Assembly: GCA_012295275.1 (NCBI GenBank)
Contig: CM022665.1
Location: 20,457,150 to 20,490,649, forward strand
Direction: 5' to 3'
Length of the DNA stretch: 33,500 bases
Origin: Chrysomallon squamiferum
Taxonomy: Eukaryota > Mollusca > Gastropoda > Neomphalida > Peltospiridae
A program made the translations under genes and the position numbers. Of the stretch, positions 19,601-27,188 are shown piece after piece; position 1 is the first letter of the stretch, and every line of letters starts with the position of its first letter. Under the pieces are notes generated by a model. It worked only from the letters and a program-made list of their open reading frames with translations. It had not been told where the DNA came from and searched no databases.

Positions 19601-21282
19601 AACTTTTTCCCAACCCAATATTTATGACTGCAAAGCACAATATAATACTGATTGCTCCCAATGATTTAACAAATTACATATTTGGAAAAATATAAATATG
19701 TTTGTTGGGTTGATTTTCTCCGACACTGTGATTTCATTTTAGTTTGTGTATATTTATCAAATAAACAGCCAGTGAATTAATAAGCAAAAAATATAAATAT
19801 TCTCTTGTTTTTTCTTCATTTTATTAATGAAATACAATGTGTAATTTTATTTTAATATGTATATATTTATAAAGTAAGCTAAGCACTCAAGCAGGCAGAT
19901 AGTTGAAATGTTTAGTGTGTGCAGATGCAATTACGTTTTTAGGTTTAATATGTTATCAGTTGTATTAATGAAAAATTGTGGCAGTGTGTAATTTCATTTT
20001 AATTTGTGTACATTTATGAGAAGAAAAAAAAATGAAAAACTAAGCAGCCAGTAGTGTATGTGTGAATACATAAATTATGTTTATAGGTTTACAGTCGCAG
20101 GGAGAGGGTACTAAGAAAGTTCCTCCAATCAGAATGCCGGTTCCTGCTGCCAAAGATCTATCAGGTCAGAAAAACAATTTTCTTCTTCATCTCTGAAATA
20201 TGCTAGAGAATATTTGCCAGTCACTCATTCTTTGAAATCTTGTTCATTTAGACTGCGTCTCATCAGGTCTTTTGTGTTTTATATATATAACAAAAGCCTT
20301 TGTATTTGCGGTTCTGTTTGATGGTCATTGTAGTTTTAATCATCTTGCAAATTTAATTTGCGACTATAAAACAGTGCATTCTTTTTTTTTTTCTTTTTTT
20401 TTCTTGGTATGTGCCGTTTCCATTTTGAAGTGCAGATCAACAGAATTATTTTTAATCTTCAGGAAAACTTAAATTTGTGACTATAAAACAGAAAGGTCCA
20501 TGGTATGTGCTGTTCTGTTTTGAGGAGTAGGCATAATTTTAATCTTCAGGAAATTTATCTTGTGTAATTTTAATCTTCTCAGAAACTTAATTTGTGAATA
20601 TAGGAAACAAAAAGGTAATGGTTGTTGTTGTTTGGGGTTGTTTTTTACTGTGTGTGTTTTTTTTAGGTAAACATCCAGTATCTGCTCTGACTGAACTGTG
20701 TAATAAACGCAGGTGGGGGCCACCAAATTTTGTGTGCATCCACGAAAGTGGACCAGATCATAAAAAAAATTTCTTATTCAAGGTATGTTTTATTAAATTT
20801 CTAATTTGTTGTATGTGCAACTTGTTTTTAAGTCAAAAATCTTGCAAAGATTATGTTAAATCTCTTTTACATTTTTTTTTTTTTTTTTATCAGTTTCAGG
20901 TTTCTTCATTTCAGACCAAAATTCATTATGTAATGTGTTCTGGTAAAAATTGTATTTCAAATCTATATATTGTGTTTTTCAAGGCTTTATTATTATTATC
21001 ATTATTGTTGTTTTATCCTGTACATATTGTGTTTGTAGAAGTCTGATTATTATTATTATTGTTTTAAACCTGTACATATTCTGTTTGTAGACAATTGATT
21101 ATTATTATTATGATTATTGTTGTTTTATACATCAAATCTTTGTTGTTACTTTTCAGGTGATTGTAAATAATGTCGAGTATCAGCCTTCAGTTACCAGTGT
21201 AAGTAAGAAACTGGCAAAAGCTCAGGCAGCACGTACCTGTCTGCAGGAACTTGGTTTAATTCCAAAAATAGGAAGTGTATAA
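6925..21282 (+). CDS. SON: SON: RS-rich, G-patch and dsRBD splicing cofactor (13 coding exons, one frameshift)
   Basis: Orthologue of vertebrate SON, the nuclear-speckle RNA-binding protein that supports splicing of weak introns. Exons: 6925-8058, 8369-8624, 10027-10188, 10950-11153, 11456-11562, 12020-12177, 12779-13144, 13603-13713, 14374-14496, 19024-19171, 20087-20164, 20667-20782, 21157-21282 (stop TAA). All introns are GT..AG and all phases agree. The joined frame gives about 1029 aa if one base is missing near 7316-7325, where the frame shifts by -1. In order: an N-terminal helix like that of SON (VDELFKDFLAFK, about 118-129), Lys/Arg/Asp-rich low-complexity sequence, acidic-Ser and poly-Lys stretches, an RS domain (about 455-560), the DKAKLRKIAMAN segment, IHHPFVVKDP and FPVSSGTSHR motifs shared with human SON, a poly-Pro run, a G-patch (FLLQKMGWKQGEGLGKG, about 890-906) and a C-terminal dsRBD (about 950-1024; HPVSALTELCNKRRW, SGPDHKKNFLFKV). 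It lacks the large repeats of the 2426-aa human protein. Start: ATG 6925, preceded by an in-frame stop. Confidence 0.92.
8630..9195 (+). repeat. degenerate tandem repeat in SON intron 2
   Basis: A block of the form TAAATATAACAGCTAC followed by an ATTTACTACAGATTAT-like block recurs near 8660, 8805, 8961, 9069 and 9171, with spacing of about 100-155 bp. The array starts within a few bases of the 5' splice site after exon 2 (GTATAA at 8625). The copies are diverged and the period varies. Confidence 0.6.
9458..9703. mobile_element. decayed palindromic MITE in SON intron 2
   Basis: The left part (TTTATCCGAGATC, then TTCAGAATGTTCCAAAAT) and the reverse complement of the right part (CATTTCCAAAATGACTGG then GATCAGATTTCAGAATTT) resemble each other and the element at 3646-3796. 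The centre is AT-rich without a gene. Boundaries are approximate and no target duplication is certain, so this is a tentative call of an old non-autonomous DNA transposon. Confidence 0.33.
10215..10680 (+). repeat. about 50-bp degenerate tandem repeat in SON intron 3
   Basis: The core tatAGATTTCTT..GACCyATCTGAAAC followed by ATAAAATAATGTTTA recurs with AGATTTC/AGGTTTC anchors at 10230, 10282, 10372, 10423, 10472 and 10561 and weaker copies near 10325, 10511 and 10627. Spacing is close to 50 bp. It occupies most of the first half of the intron. A short open frame across it is a by-product. Confidence 0.7.
11140..11240 (+). repeat. exon 4 / intron 4 junction of SON present twice
   Basis: The last bases of exon 4 plus the 5' splice site (GAAAATTGCGATGTGTGTAT from 11142) recur 66 bp downstream as GAAAATTGCTACGTGTGTAT (from 11208), followed in both by the TTAGTATAT / CTAGTATAT block. 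The second copy keeps a GTGTGT at the position equivalent to the real splice site. Confidence 0.75.
11535..11740 (+). repeat. exon 5 / intron 5 junction of SON duplicated, with an inner 33-bp repeat
   Basis: The exon end AAATCAGTGGAAGAACTTAC plus AGGTCAGTTTGTA (from 11541) recurs at 11669 as AAATCTGTGGAAGAACATAT plus AGGTCAATTTGTA, an offset of 128 bp, and the similarity continues into AACTTGATTA. Between the copies lies a second tandem pair, AACTTGATTAGTTAAAA..CTAGATGACTAT, repeated with a period of about 33 bp. The copied end retains a GT at the equivalent position but has no acceptor in front of it. Confidence 0.8.
12164..12365 (+). repeat. exon 6 / intron 6 junction of SON repeated about six times
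   Basis: The unit TTTTAAACATTCGG|GTAATATTA spans the real 5' splice site (GT at 12178). Derived units carry GTAA at 12210, 12245 and 12281, GGTAATATT at 12317-12325 and a GCAA variant at 12354. Spacing is 32-37 bp, so several downstream copies still present a splice-site-like GTAA at the right place. Confidence 0.8.
13065..13100 (+). repeat. (CCA)n coding microsatellite in SON exon 7
   Basis: Near-perfect CCA units, with two CCT, encode eleven consecutive prolines in SON. The opposite strand reads as poly-Gly or poly-Val frames, which are artefacts. Confidence 0.9.
14201..14235. repeat. (AC)n microsatellite in SON intron 8
   Basis: About seventeen AC units, then degenerate ACAT/ACCC units. 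Confidence 0.9.
14739..14836. repeat. (ATT)n microsatellite with (CTT) interruption
   Basis: Nearly 100 bases of ATT units, broken by a short CTTCTT segment. Confidence 0.9.
17220..17580. repeat. (AAT)n-like compound satellite
   Basis: The stretch is composed of AAT, AAC and AAG units with a higher-order repeat. The block AATTACTGTAATAATAATAA..AGTAACAATATTAATAATGAAATAAT appears from about 17294 and again from about 17444, an offset near 150 bp. Confidence 0.8.
17657..17831 (+). other. GC-richer island with perfect 15-bp hairpin and consensus 5' splice site
   Basis: This segment contrasts sharply with the AAT-rich DNA on both sides. GTCTGTTCCTGCTGC (17678-17692) pairs exactly with GCAGCAGGAACAGAC (17710-17724) across a 17-nt loop. 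A second hairpin, TCAAAGAT (17793-17800) with ATCTTTGA (17807-17814), follows. The island ends at GGATG|GTAAGTACT, a near-ideal 5' splice site at 17832, and a plausible 3' splice site (TTTTTATCTTGGTTAG) ends at 17656. The resulting 175-nt exon, entered in phase 0, meets TGA within 24 codons. It may therefore be a poison cassette exon of SON, an intronic structured RNA, or a relic of a mobile element. Confidence 0.35.
19338..19400 (+). mobile_element. SINE 3' tail (stem-loop plus ATTC repeat)
   Basis: TGACACCCAGTAGC (from 19340) and GCTGGGGTGTCA (to 19380) form an imperfect stem, followed by TTAAACATTCATTCATTCAA. This is the tail form I associate with SINE or LINE 3' ends in mollusc genomes. 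A second tail with the same wording, GCTGGGTATCATTAAACATTCAT, is at 26688-26710. No tRNA-like head is recognisable upstream, so this is a 5'-truncated or decayed copy. Confidence 0.5.
20340..20620 (+). repeat. 117-bp tandem repeat in SON intron 11
   Basis: AATTTGCGACTATAAAACAG (20355), AATTTGTGACTATAAAACAG (20472) and AATTTGTGAATATAGGAAAC (20589) are spaced exactly 117 bp apart. Each of the first two is followed by a GGTATGTGC.GTT block and an AATCTTCAGGAAA block. Confidence 0.75.
20985..21140 (+). repeat. 52-bp tandem repeat in SON intron 12
   Basis: TGTACATATTgTGTTTGTAG (21019) recurs at 21071 as TGTACATATTcTGTTTGTAG, each followed by a GATTATTATTATTATxGTTxT block. A partial third copy lies on each side. 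The array ends about 20 bases before the 3' splice site of exon 13. Confidence 0.7.
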
Positions 21283-21444
21283 ATAGCAACAGTTTGCACA
21301 CACCAAAAGAAACATAATTCTAAGTTGATTATTGTGGATAAAAGAACTGAACATTACACTGAATTATTTGAATTTTATTGTTGTCTTTTTTTCAGTTTCT
21401 TAAATGAATTCAGATATTTCAGTTAGCCATTGAGGAAAAAAATT

Positions 21445-21450
21445 AATAAA
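21445..21450 (+). promoter_or_regulatory. SON polyadenylation signal AATAAA (first of two candidates)
   Basis: It lies 163 nt after the SON stop codon. A second AATAAA at 21707-21712 offers a longer 3' UTR. Both sit in AT-rich sequence typical of 3' ends, and which one is used cannot be read from the sequence. Confidence 0.5.
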
Positions 21451-21719
21451 ATTTTATAAATGTCTCTGAATTGATCTTATTTTTAATTGGTGTATAGATG
21501 AATGGACATTTTATCCAAAGTTTATGGTGTTTGTTATCACTTTTTTCCATCAAAAGGACTGAATTACAAACAGACTGATCTTAGATAAAGAAAAGAAAAG
21601 AAAAATTTAAGAATATAAACTTTGCATCTTATTCACTTATTTCAGAAATACACAATGTCTAATAGATACATAAATAATATAGATATACGTGTACATGTAA
21701 GTATGAAATAAAGTTTCAA

Positions 21720-23110
21720 TAATGTCATAAATCTGATTTTTGTTTTATTTTCTCCAGCTTTTTTCTTTTTCAAATATAAATCCTTTATCACTATAAACAT
21801 TAGCATTACATTCAAAAGTATTAGTTTAGATTAAATAAAAGTATTTTTCTTTATATGACTAAATTACTTTTGAACTTTGAAAAAAATAATAATTTACATA
21901 TGTAAATTTCACCAAAACTTTATTCAGCAGTGTTATAATCAAGAGGGAACCATCGTCAAAATTATCATACAAGTGCATGTGCAAACAGAAGCATGTTCCT
22001 CTAAAAAAGTACTAGATGGTAATAACATGTTTCAGACTAGATAAGACCATGTCCAAATGATTCAAGCTAGATATGGCTAAGTGAGAATTATCAAAAAATC
22101 CTATTAACAGAAGATTACTGCTTCAGCTCATGAGAATACTTGTTATAAAGAAAGAAAAAAACACCAGAGAACCATCTATTCAAACCCTCATATTTATGCT
22201 TGACAAAATACACTGATTATAGTGTTAAAACAAAAGTTAAAATTTAAAAATTCATATTTTACATGACAAAATACATGACCAAAACTGAAACTGCAAACTA
22301 AATTCTTTTTTTCTTCTTCTTAACTGTAAATTTAAATACAAGAGCTAGCAAAATAGTATCCGGATGAATATAATGTAGCGTTCACTAATTCCATTATATA
22401 CTTTTTCCTATACCGCATACACAAGCTGTTATTCCTATTATAGCAATGTGTCTTCATGCTGACAACGTTTTTCTTTCAATGTGGATGGAGACAACAACTG
22501 AACATGAAAAGACTAGCATGGGTGGTTTGACCGTTATTACTGTTATCTTGAAATCTTCCACATATATTATTGCTAATATTACCGATAATCCGATAAACGA
22601 AAGTTCGAGTCCAGAGCTGTAACTGTTATTTTATTTAGAACTTCACTGTACTTTGTTCTTAGCTTATTAACAAGAATATAAAAATCTGAAATGAACATCG
22701 CTCAAAAACTAAACATAAATATAGCCAATAATTATATTATATCCCAATTTCTTCTTTGCGGCAGAAGCAATAACCTCGATTTCATCTATTCAAAAGTCTC
22801 CGTAAATACAGACAGGTTGAAAGTTAAACTGGATTGTTTATCGCTATAATTGTTTAAATTTGTTCAAATACTTATACCAGGTGCATTAATATTTCAGTAT
22901 ATCCGTATATCATTATATTGTTTAAATAAAATAAGTAATGTTATAAGTTATTTTTCAAAATTAAAACACTAACTTGGCGACACCTTCAATAAGCCAATTT
23001 CTAACTTGAATCATTTAATTTCCTCTTACGTTTAAAAGCATCAAAGTACCTTCGAAGATAATAATCAAGCGTCGGGTCAGATGATACACTGCTAAATCAT
23101 ATATTTTGCA
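21720..23110. other. SON-TANGO2 intergenic region with TANGO2 promoter
   Basis: There is no coding signal. It is AT-rich without long microsatellites up to about 22380, then somewhat richer in CpG (about 22400-23110: ACAACGTTT, GACCGTTATT, GATAACGAAAGTTCGAG-like words), as expected for the promoter and 5' UTR of TANGO2. No TATA box near the start codon is persuasive. Confidence 0.4.
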
Positions 23111-23288
23111 ATGTGTTTATTATTTTTCGTCACAAACAATGACTGTGTCGCGAATGGTTATCGGTTAATACTTGTAAATAACCGTGATGAAGTCTGGACA
23201 AGGCCAACAGCACCAGCTTCTTTTGGAGGTAAAGACGAGTCAATTGTCTGTGGTGAGTAGTGAGTTTCTTCTTTAAAGTTCTTCAGAA

Positions 23289-23330
<42 letters not shown>

Positions 23331-23332
23331 AA

Positions 23333-23370
<38 letters not shown>

Positions 23371-23579
23371 GAATAATTAAAAAATAAATCGATAAATAAA
23401 TACATTCCTCGCAAAACATATATTTTTAGGTCGGGACCTCGAGCGTGAACCTAAAACCGGAACGTGGTTAGGCATGTCAAAAAATGGAAGAATTGGAGTT
23501 TTGCTCAATATTCTTGGGCAACTGGATCCAAATAAAAAAGCAAGAGGTATTTTCTGGCTGATTTATTTATAATTTAGAC

Positions 23580-23667
<88 letters not shown>

Positions 23668-23968
23668 ATTTGATTTAACGATTTTTATTGTTTGTTTCAT
23701 TTGATTTAATGTTATTTGTTTGTTTGTTTGTTTGTTTTTGTCGTTCCAGGCTACCTTGTAACAGACTATATAACGAGTGATCTGTCCACAGACGAATATT
23801 TGAAAACGATTTCACCAAATGCGACTCAGTATAACGGGTTTAATCTCGTTCTCGTGGAAATTGGGTTCGTTCATTCCGTCTGCTCAGAAAATTTGAAAAT
23901 TGAACAAAATAAAACCTAACTCTTTGAATTAATCATGTCATTTAATTACATCTTCAAAAAATAGGAAT

Positions 23969-24004
<36 letters not shown>

Positions 24005-24238
24005 AGTGGCTTTCATTTATTTATTTATTTAGTTATTTATTTAAGTTGTTACGGGTAGGTTTTTCATTATTTCGTTTTTAGTTATGTTTTCTAATATTGT
24101 TATCTCCTGGATATGTGTAATTTCAGAAACAGAACTACACAGGCTAAGCTGTTTTCGAATGCTCTGGCATATCACGGCACACACACCGAAATACTGCACG
24201 ATAGAGGTAGGTCTGAACATATAATTTTCTATTTTTTT

Positions 24239-24269
<31 letters not shown>

Positions 24270-24396
24270 TTTTGTTCGTTATTGTGGCTTTTTTTCTTTT
24301 TTGTTTTATGTGATTTTGTTGTTTTTGTTTGTCTGGATTGGGGGGTAATTTTTTTTTTTTTTCATTTTTATTTGGATTACACATACAAGTTGCAGG

Positions 24397-24459
<63 letters not shown>

Positions 24460-25990
24460 TATCCCGTCGATATTTAACGTGTAAATAAATTACTACGTTG
24501 TATTTCAAGTATAATATTACCGTTGTATTTGGTAATATAGATATCTAAAATATAAATTTGAATATTTAATAAATACAATTTCAGAAGTATACGGAATTGG
24601 TAATACGCGGATTCAAACCCCGTGGAAAAAGATTATTTATGGTAAAGAAAAGTTTGACGACATTTGTAAGAAATATTCAGATGTTAACAACAAAAAAGAG
24701 CTGGTGCAGTCCTTACAAGAGATGATGTCTGACAGAACAACGTAAGTTCGCGAATAAATCGTAAATTTGATGACTTGATGACTTTGTTCGCGAATGGATC
24801 GTAAATTTGACAAGTTTATAGCATAATTCACGAATAAGTCATAGAAATGACAACTGGCGCTCAACTGGTGAATGGATCATGATTTTTAAAATTTAATGAC
24901 TTATTTCATGATCTAATCATAAAAACAGTTTAATGGCTTAGTTTACGAACAGATCATAAACGTGACGATTTAGTGGCTTAATTCATGAATAAATTAGAAA
25001 CTTGACAGTTTAATGTCTTAATTAGTTCGCGAATAAATTCGTCAACATAATAATTTAATGTTGTTTCCTTGTTATTTCGTAATAATGAAACATAAATTAA
25101 ACCACAGTTAAGTAAGAAGCATGCACTTGTAACTTATACTTACTAGCATTAATTTATAATACTTTCAGAAACATAATTATGTGGATAATTGTGTTTAACC
25201 AAAATCAACAGTATCAATATATAATACAAATATTTTAAATCTACTTGTTATTTCTGAATTTAATGCATAACATCGTGACTACAGAGGCTACTAGGTCTAA
25301 GGTCTGATGGTTTTTAGGTTATCTAATTATCGTCAAAACTTGTTCGGTCTATAAGGATACCTGTAGATGAATGGATAGTAGTAAGTAGTTTTGAGAATAA
25401 AAAGCTCTTACAGGCTACGGCTAGTGAGAATTTCTCTGCTCTTATAAGCTACAGCTAGTGAGAATTTCTCAGATCGTACATACTACAGTTAGCGATAATA
25501 TACAGGCTACACTTGGCGAGAATCTCTCAAGCTGAAGTCAAACATATCTTATGCATTTTCTTTGCTCTAGTGTCGCTAAATAATCCTTCAGAGAATCTGG
25601 TAGAACACTGGAATCTAAAAATGAGAATCTGGTTTACTGATAAACTGTTATATATATATATATATATTTATTTATTTTTTTTTTTTTTTTTTTTTTTTTA
25701 AGTCATCTTCCCGATGACGTATTGAAAGAACAGTGTGATGAAGCTGGGTATGTCGGTTCTATCGCTATTCAAAGATCTCAGATATGTGTCTGGACTCCGC
25801 AATGGCAGTATGGAACCAGGTAAATATATCGTTAATATTTTACCTTTTTCTCCAAACAGCTGCAATTAAATAACTTTCTACTTGATATAACTTAACGAAA
25901 TGTTTTTTTTTTTTTTTTTTTTTTGTAGTATTAGGAAATAAAAATTTGAAACCAGTGTAAATATATTTACATCATTTCTGTTTTATTATA

Positions 25991-26023
<33 letters not shown>

Positions 26024-26531
26024 TGCTATTCATAAGCAACAGGCAGAGACGATCATACGAAAAATACCGGAAGCAGGATAGAGCAGATAATATTGTATTT
26101 TATTTGAATATTATTTACTGCCTTTTTCTTTCTTTCTTTCTTTTTTTTTTTTTTTTGGGGGGGGGGGATAGGACTGCAGTGACGCTTTTTTGGTTTTATT
26201 GCATTTCATATGTATGAATAATGCGTTAAAGCCTGTTTAATGTGTTTAAAATAATAAACTGTTAGATAATAATAATAATAATAATAATAATTATTATTAT
26301 TATTATTATTTTAAAGAACCTTTCATGCTGAAAAATGTGTACCATTCGCTGTTTAATTTGATATTAATTAATTTATTTCGCATTTTGTTTTTCAGAACTA
26401 CAACAGTAATACTCATAGACTATGATGGAAATTGTGATTTTATTGAAAAGACTCTTGTTACACCCGTATCCGAAGACAACCCCCAATATAAAACTACACA
26501 TCTTAACTTCAAACTAAATGTTATTATTTAA
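23111..26531 (+). CDS. TANGO2: TANGO2 homologue (NRDE family), 7 exons
   Basis: Homologue of human TANGO2, an NRDE-domain protein of cytosol/mitochondria linked to Golgi organisation, lipid and haem handling; loss in humans causes a metabolic-crisis disease. Exons: 23111-23252, 23430-23546, 23750-23864, 24127-24206, 24585-24741, 25703-25819, 26396-26531 (TAA). All phases agree, giving 287 aa against 276 in human. Family landmarks: Met-Cys at positions 1-2 (Cys2 is the possible N-terminal nucleophile in this Ntn-hydrolase-like family), the NNRDE motif (about 28-32) for which the family is named, the TGTWLGMS core (about 60-67), YNGFNL, a YGIGNTRIQTPWKK segment equivalent to human TYGLSNALLETPWRK, and YGTRTTTVILID near the C-terminus. 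Intron 3 uses a weak 5' splice site (GTTCGT at 23865), chosen because it alone restores the conserved GNR junction and frame. The introns are short but filled with (CT)n, (AC)n and a 40-bp satellite. Confidence 0.93.
23291..23367. repeat. paired (CT)n microsatellites in TANGO2 intron 1
   Basis: Two TC runs (23291-23328 and 23335-23367) are each preceded by CAGAATA, so the whole block is a tandem duplication of a microsatellite plus its flank. A third CAGAATAA follows at about 23369. Confidence 0.9.
23582..23662. repeat. (CT)40 microsatellite in TANGO2 intron 2
   Basis: About eighty uninterrupted bases of CT occupy roughly 40% of a 203-bp intron. The polypyrimidine strand is the sense strand, upstream of the 3' splice site at 23749. 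Confidence 0.95.
23974..24004. repeat. (GT)n(AT)n microsatellite in TANGO2 intron 3
   Basis: A short GT run passes into about thirteen AT units. Confidence 0.9.
24398..24456. repeat. (AC)n microsatellite in TANGO2 intron 4
   Basis: About twenty-nine AC units. The His-Thr and Val-Cys open frames across it are artefacts. Confidence 0.95.
24747..25050 (+). repeat. 40-bp minisatellite, 8 copies, at the start of TANGO2 intron 5
   Basis: The anchor TTCGCGAATAAATCGTAAA and its variants occur at 24747, 24787, 24827, 24866, 24904, 24942, 24982 and 25026, spaced 38-44 bp. Each is followed by a TTGACAATTTAATGACTTA-like half. The array begins five bases after the 5' splice site (GTAAG at 24742-24746). 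The CpG sites in the first, second and last copies are lost to CA/TG in the middle copies. Confidence 0.85.
25404..25532 (+). repeat. 34-bp minisatellite in TANGO2 intron 5
   Basis: GCTCTTACAGGCTACGGCTA followed by GTGAGAATTTCTCT (25404-25437) is followed by a close copy (25438-25471) and two diverged copies (about 25472-25500 and 25501-25532). Spacing is 34 bp for the first pair and about 30 thereafter. Confidence 0.8.
26266..26312. repeat. (AAT)n-(ATT)n palindromic microsatellite in TANGO2 intron 6
   Basis: About eight AAT units turn directly into about seven ATT units, giving a near-perfect palindrome about 46 bases long that could fold as a hairpin in the transcript. Confidence 0.85.
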
Positions 26532-26605
26532 AACAACACATCATAACTTCAAACTATGTTAACGTTTAAAATTATACATCATAAATTCAGATCGTTAATG
26601 TTAAA
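26490..26605 (+). repeat. about 39-bp tandem repeat crossing the TANGO2 stop codon
   Basis: AAAACTACACATCTTAACTT (26490), AAAACAACACATCATAACTT (26530) and AAAATTATACATCATAAATT (26568) start three units of 38-40 bp. The first unit encodes the C-terminal TTHLNFKLNVII, the stop codon TAA (26529-26531) sits on the unit boundary, and the other two lie in the 3' UTR. Confidence 0.8.
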
Positions 26606-26685
26606 TTCACACTTGAAAGTGTTTGTCTTTTCGCATATATCTTGTATTAAATATCTACGATTCATTTAATTAGTTTTGACTTGAT

Positions 26686-26726
26686 TTGTGCTGGGTATCA
26701 TTAAACATTCATCATTTATTCATTTG
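26686..26726 (+). mobile_element. SINE 3' tail fragment
   Basis: TGTGCTGGGTATCATTAAAC followed by ATTCATCATTTATTCATT matches the tail at 19370-19400. Only the tail survives. It lies in the TANGO2 3' region just before AATAAA at 26738-26743. Confidence 0.45.
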
Positions 26727-26737
26727 TTTTGTCATGA

Positions 26738-26743
26738 AATAAA
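26738..26743 (+). promoter_or_regulatory. TANGO2 polyadenylation signal candidate
   Basis: AATAAA lies about 210 nt after the stop codon. Other AATAAA hexamers occur further right (about 26785 and 26855), so the exact 3' end is open. Confidence 0.4.
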
Positions 26744-27161
26744 AATGTCAGTTAAATATTAACAGACTATAATTATGTTACAAAATAAAATATATTTTGG
26801 AATTTTATATGTAAAATTATCTGTACGTGTTTGTATGAGTTTGTGTTCAAACGAATAAATAAACTAGCAAAATATATAAACATTTGTTTTCATTTTGTTA
26901 AGTATTTATTTATTGAAAATTACAGGTGTGTCGGAGGGTATCTACGTATGTGTGAATGCCAAGACATAATTTTCAAATCAGTTCTTGATCTACGTGATTT
27001 ATATTGAATAACAAAATTTTATACAAAAACAAAATAATAATAATAATACATAATAAAATTAATATAAATAAATAAATGCAATTTTACAGATTGGGCTAAA
27101 TTTATTAATTTACAGCGACCAATTAAACTTAAGCAACTGGAGTTATCTACCGTAGTTCCGA

Positions 27162-27188
27162 ATGGCGGAATATGGCAGAACAGTATAG
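27162..27188 (+). other. short uORF overlapping the GSKIP start codon
   Basis: ATG at 27162, ten bases before the GSKIP ATG and in another frame, opens an eight-codon frame that stops with TAG at 27186-27188, beyond the GSKIP start. The uORF ATG has C at -3 and G at +4; the GSKIP ATG has A at -3 and G at +4, a better context, so leaky scanning is plausible. It exists in the mRNA only if transcription starts upstream of 27162. Confidence 0.4.

Noticed and set aside
20594-21046. 150-codon ORF read as one continuous protein
   Set aside because: Its middle (20667-20782) is SON exon 12. The flanking parts are intron with T-run-derived Phe/Leu, and the GT..AG borders fit the dsRBD.
24747-25532. 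CRISPR-like array of regularly spaced repeats
   Set aside because: Units are contiguous and diverged with no unique spacers of constant length, in a eukaryotic intron; they are minisatellites.
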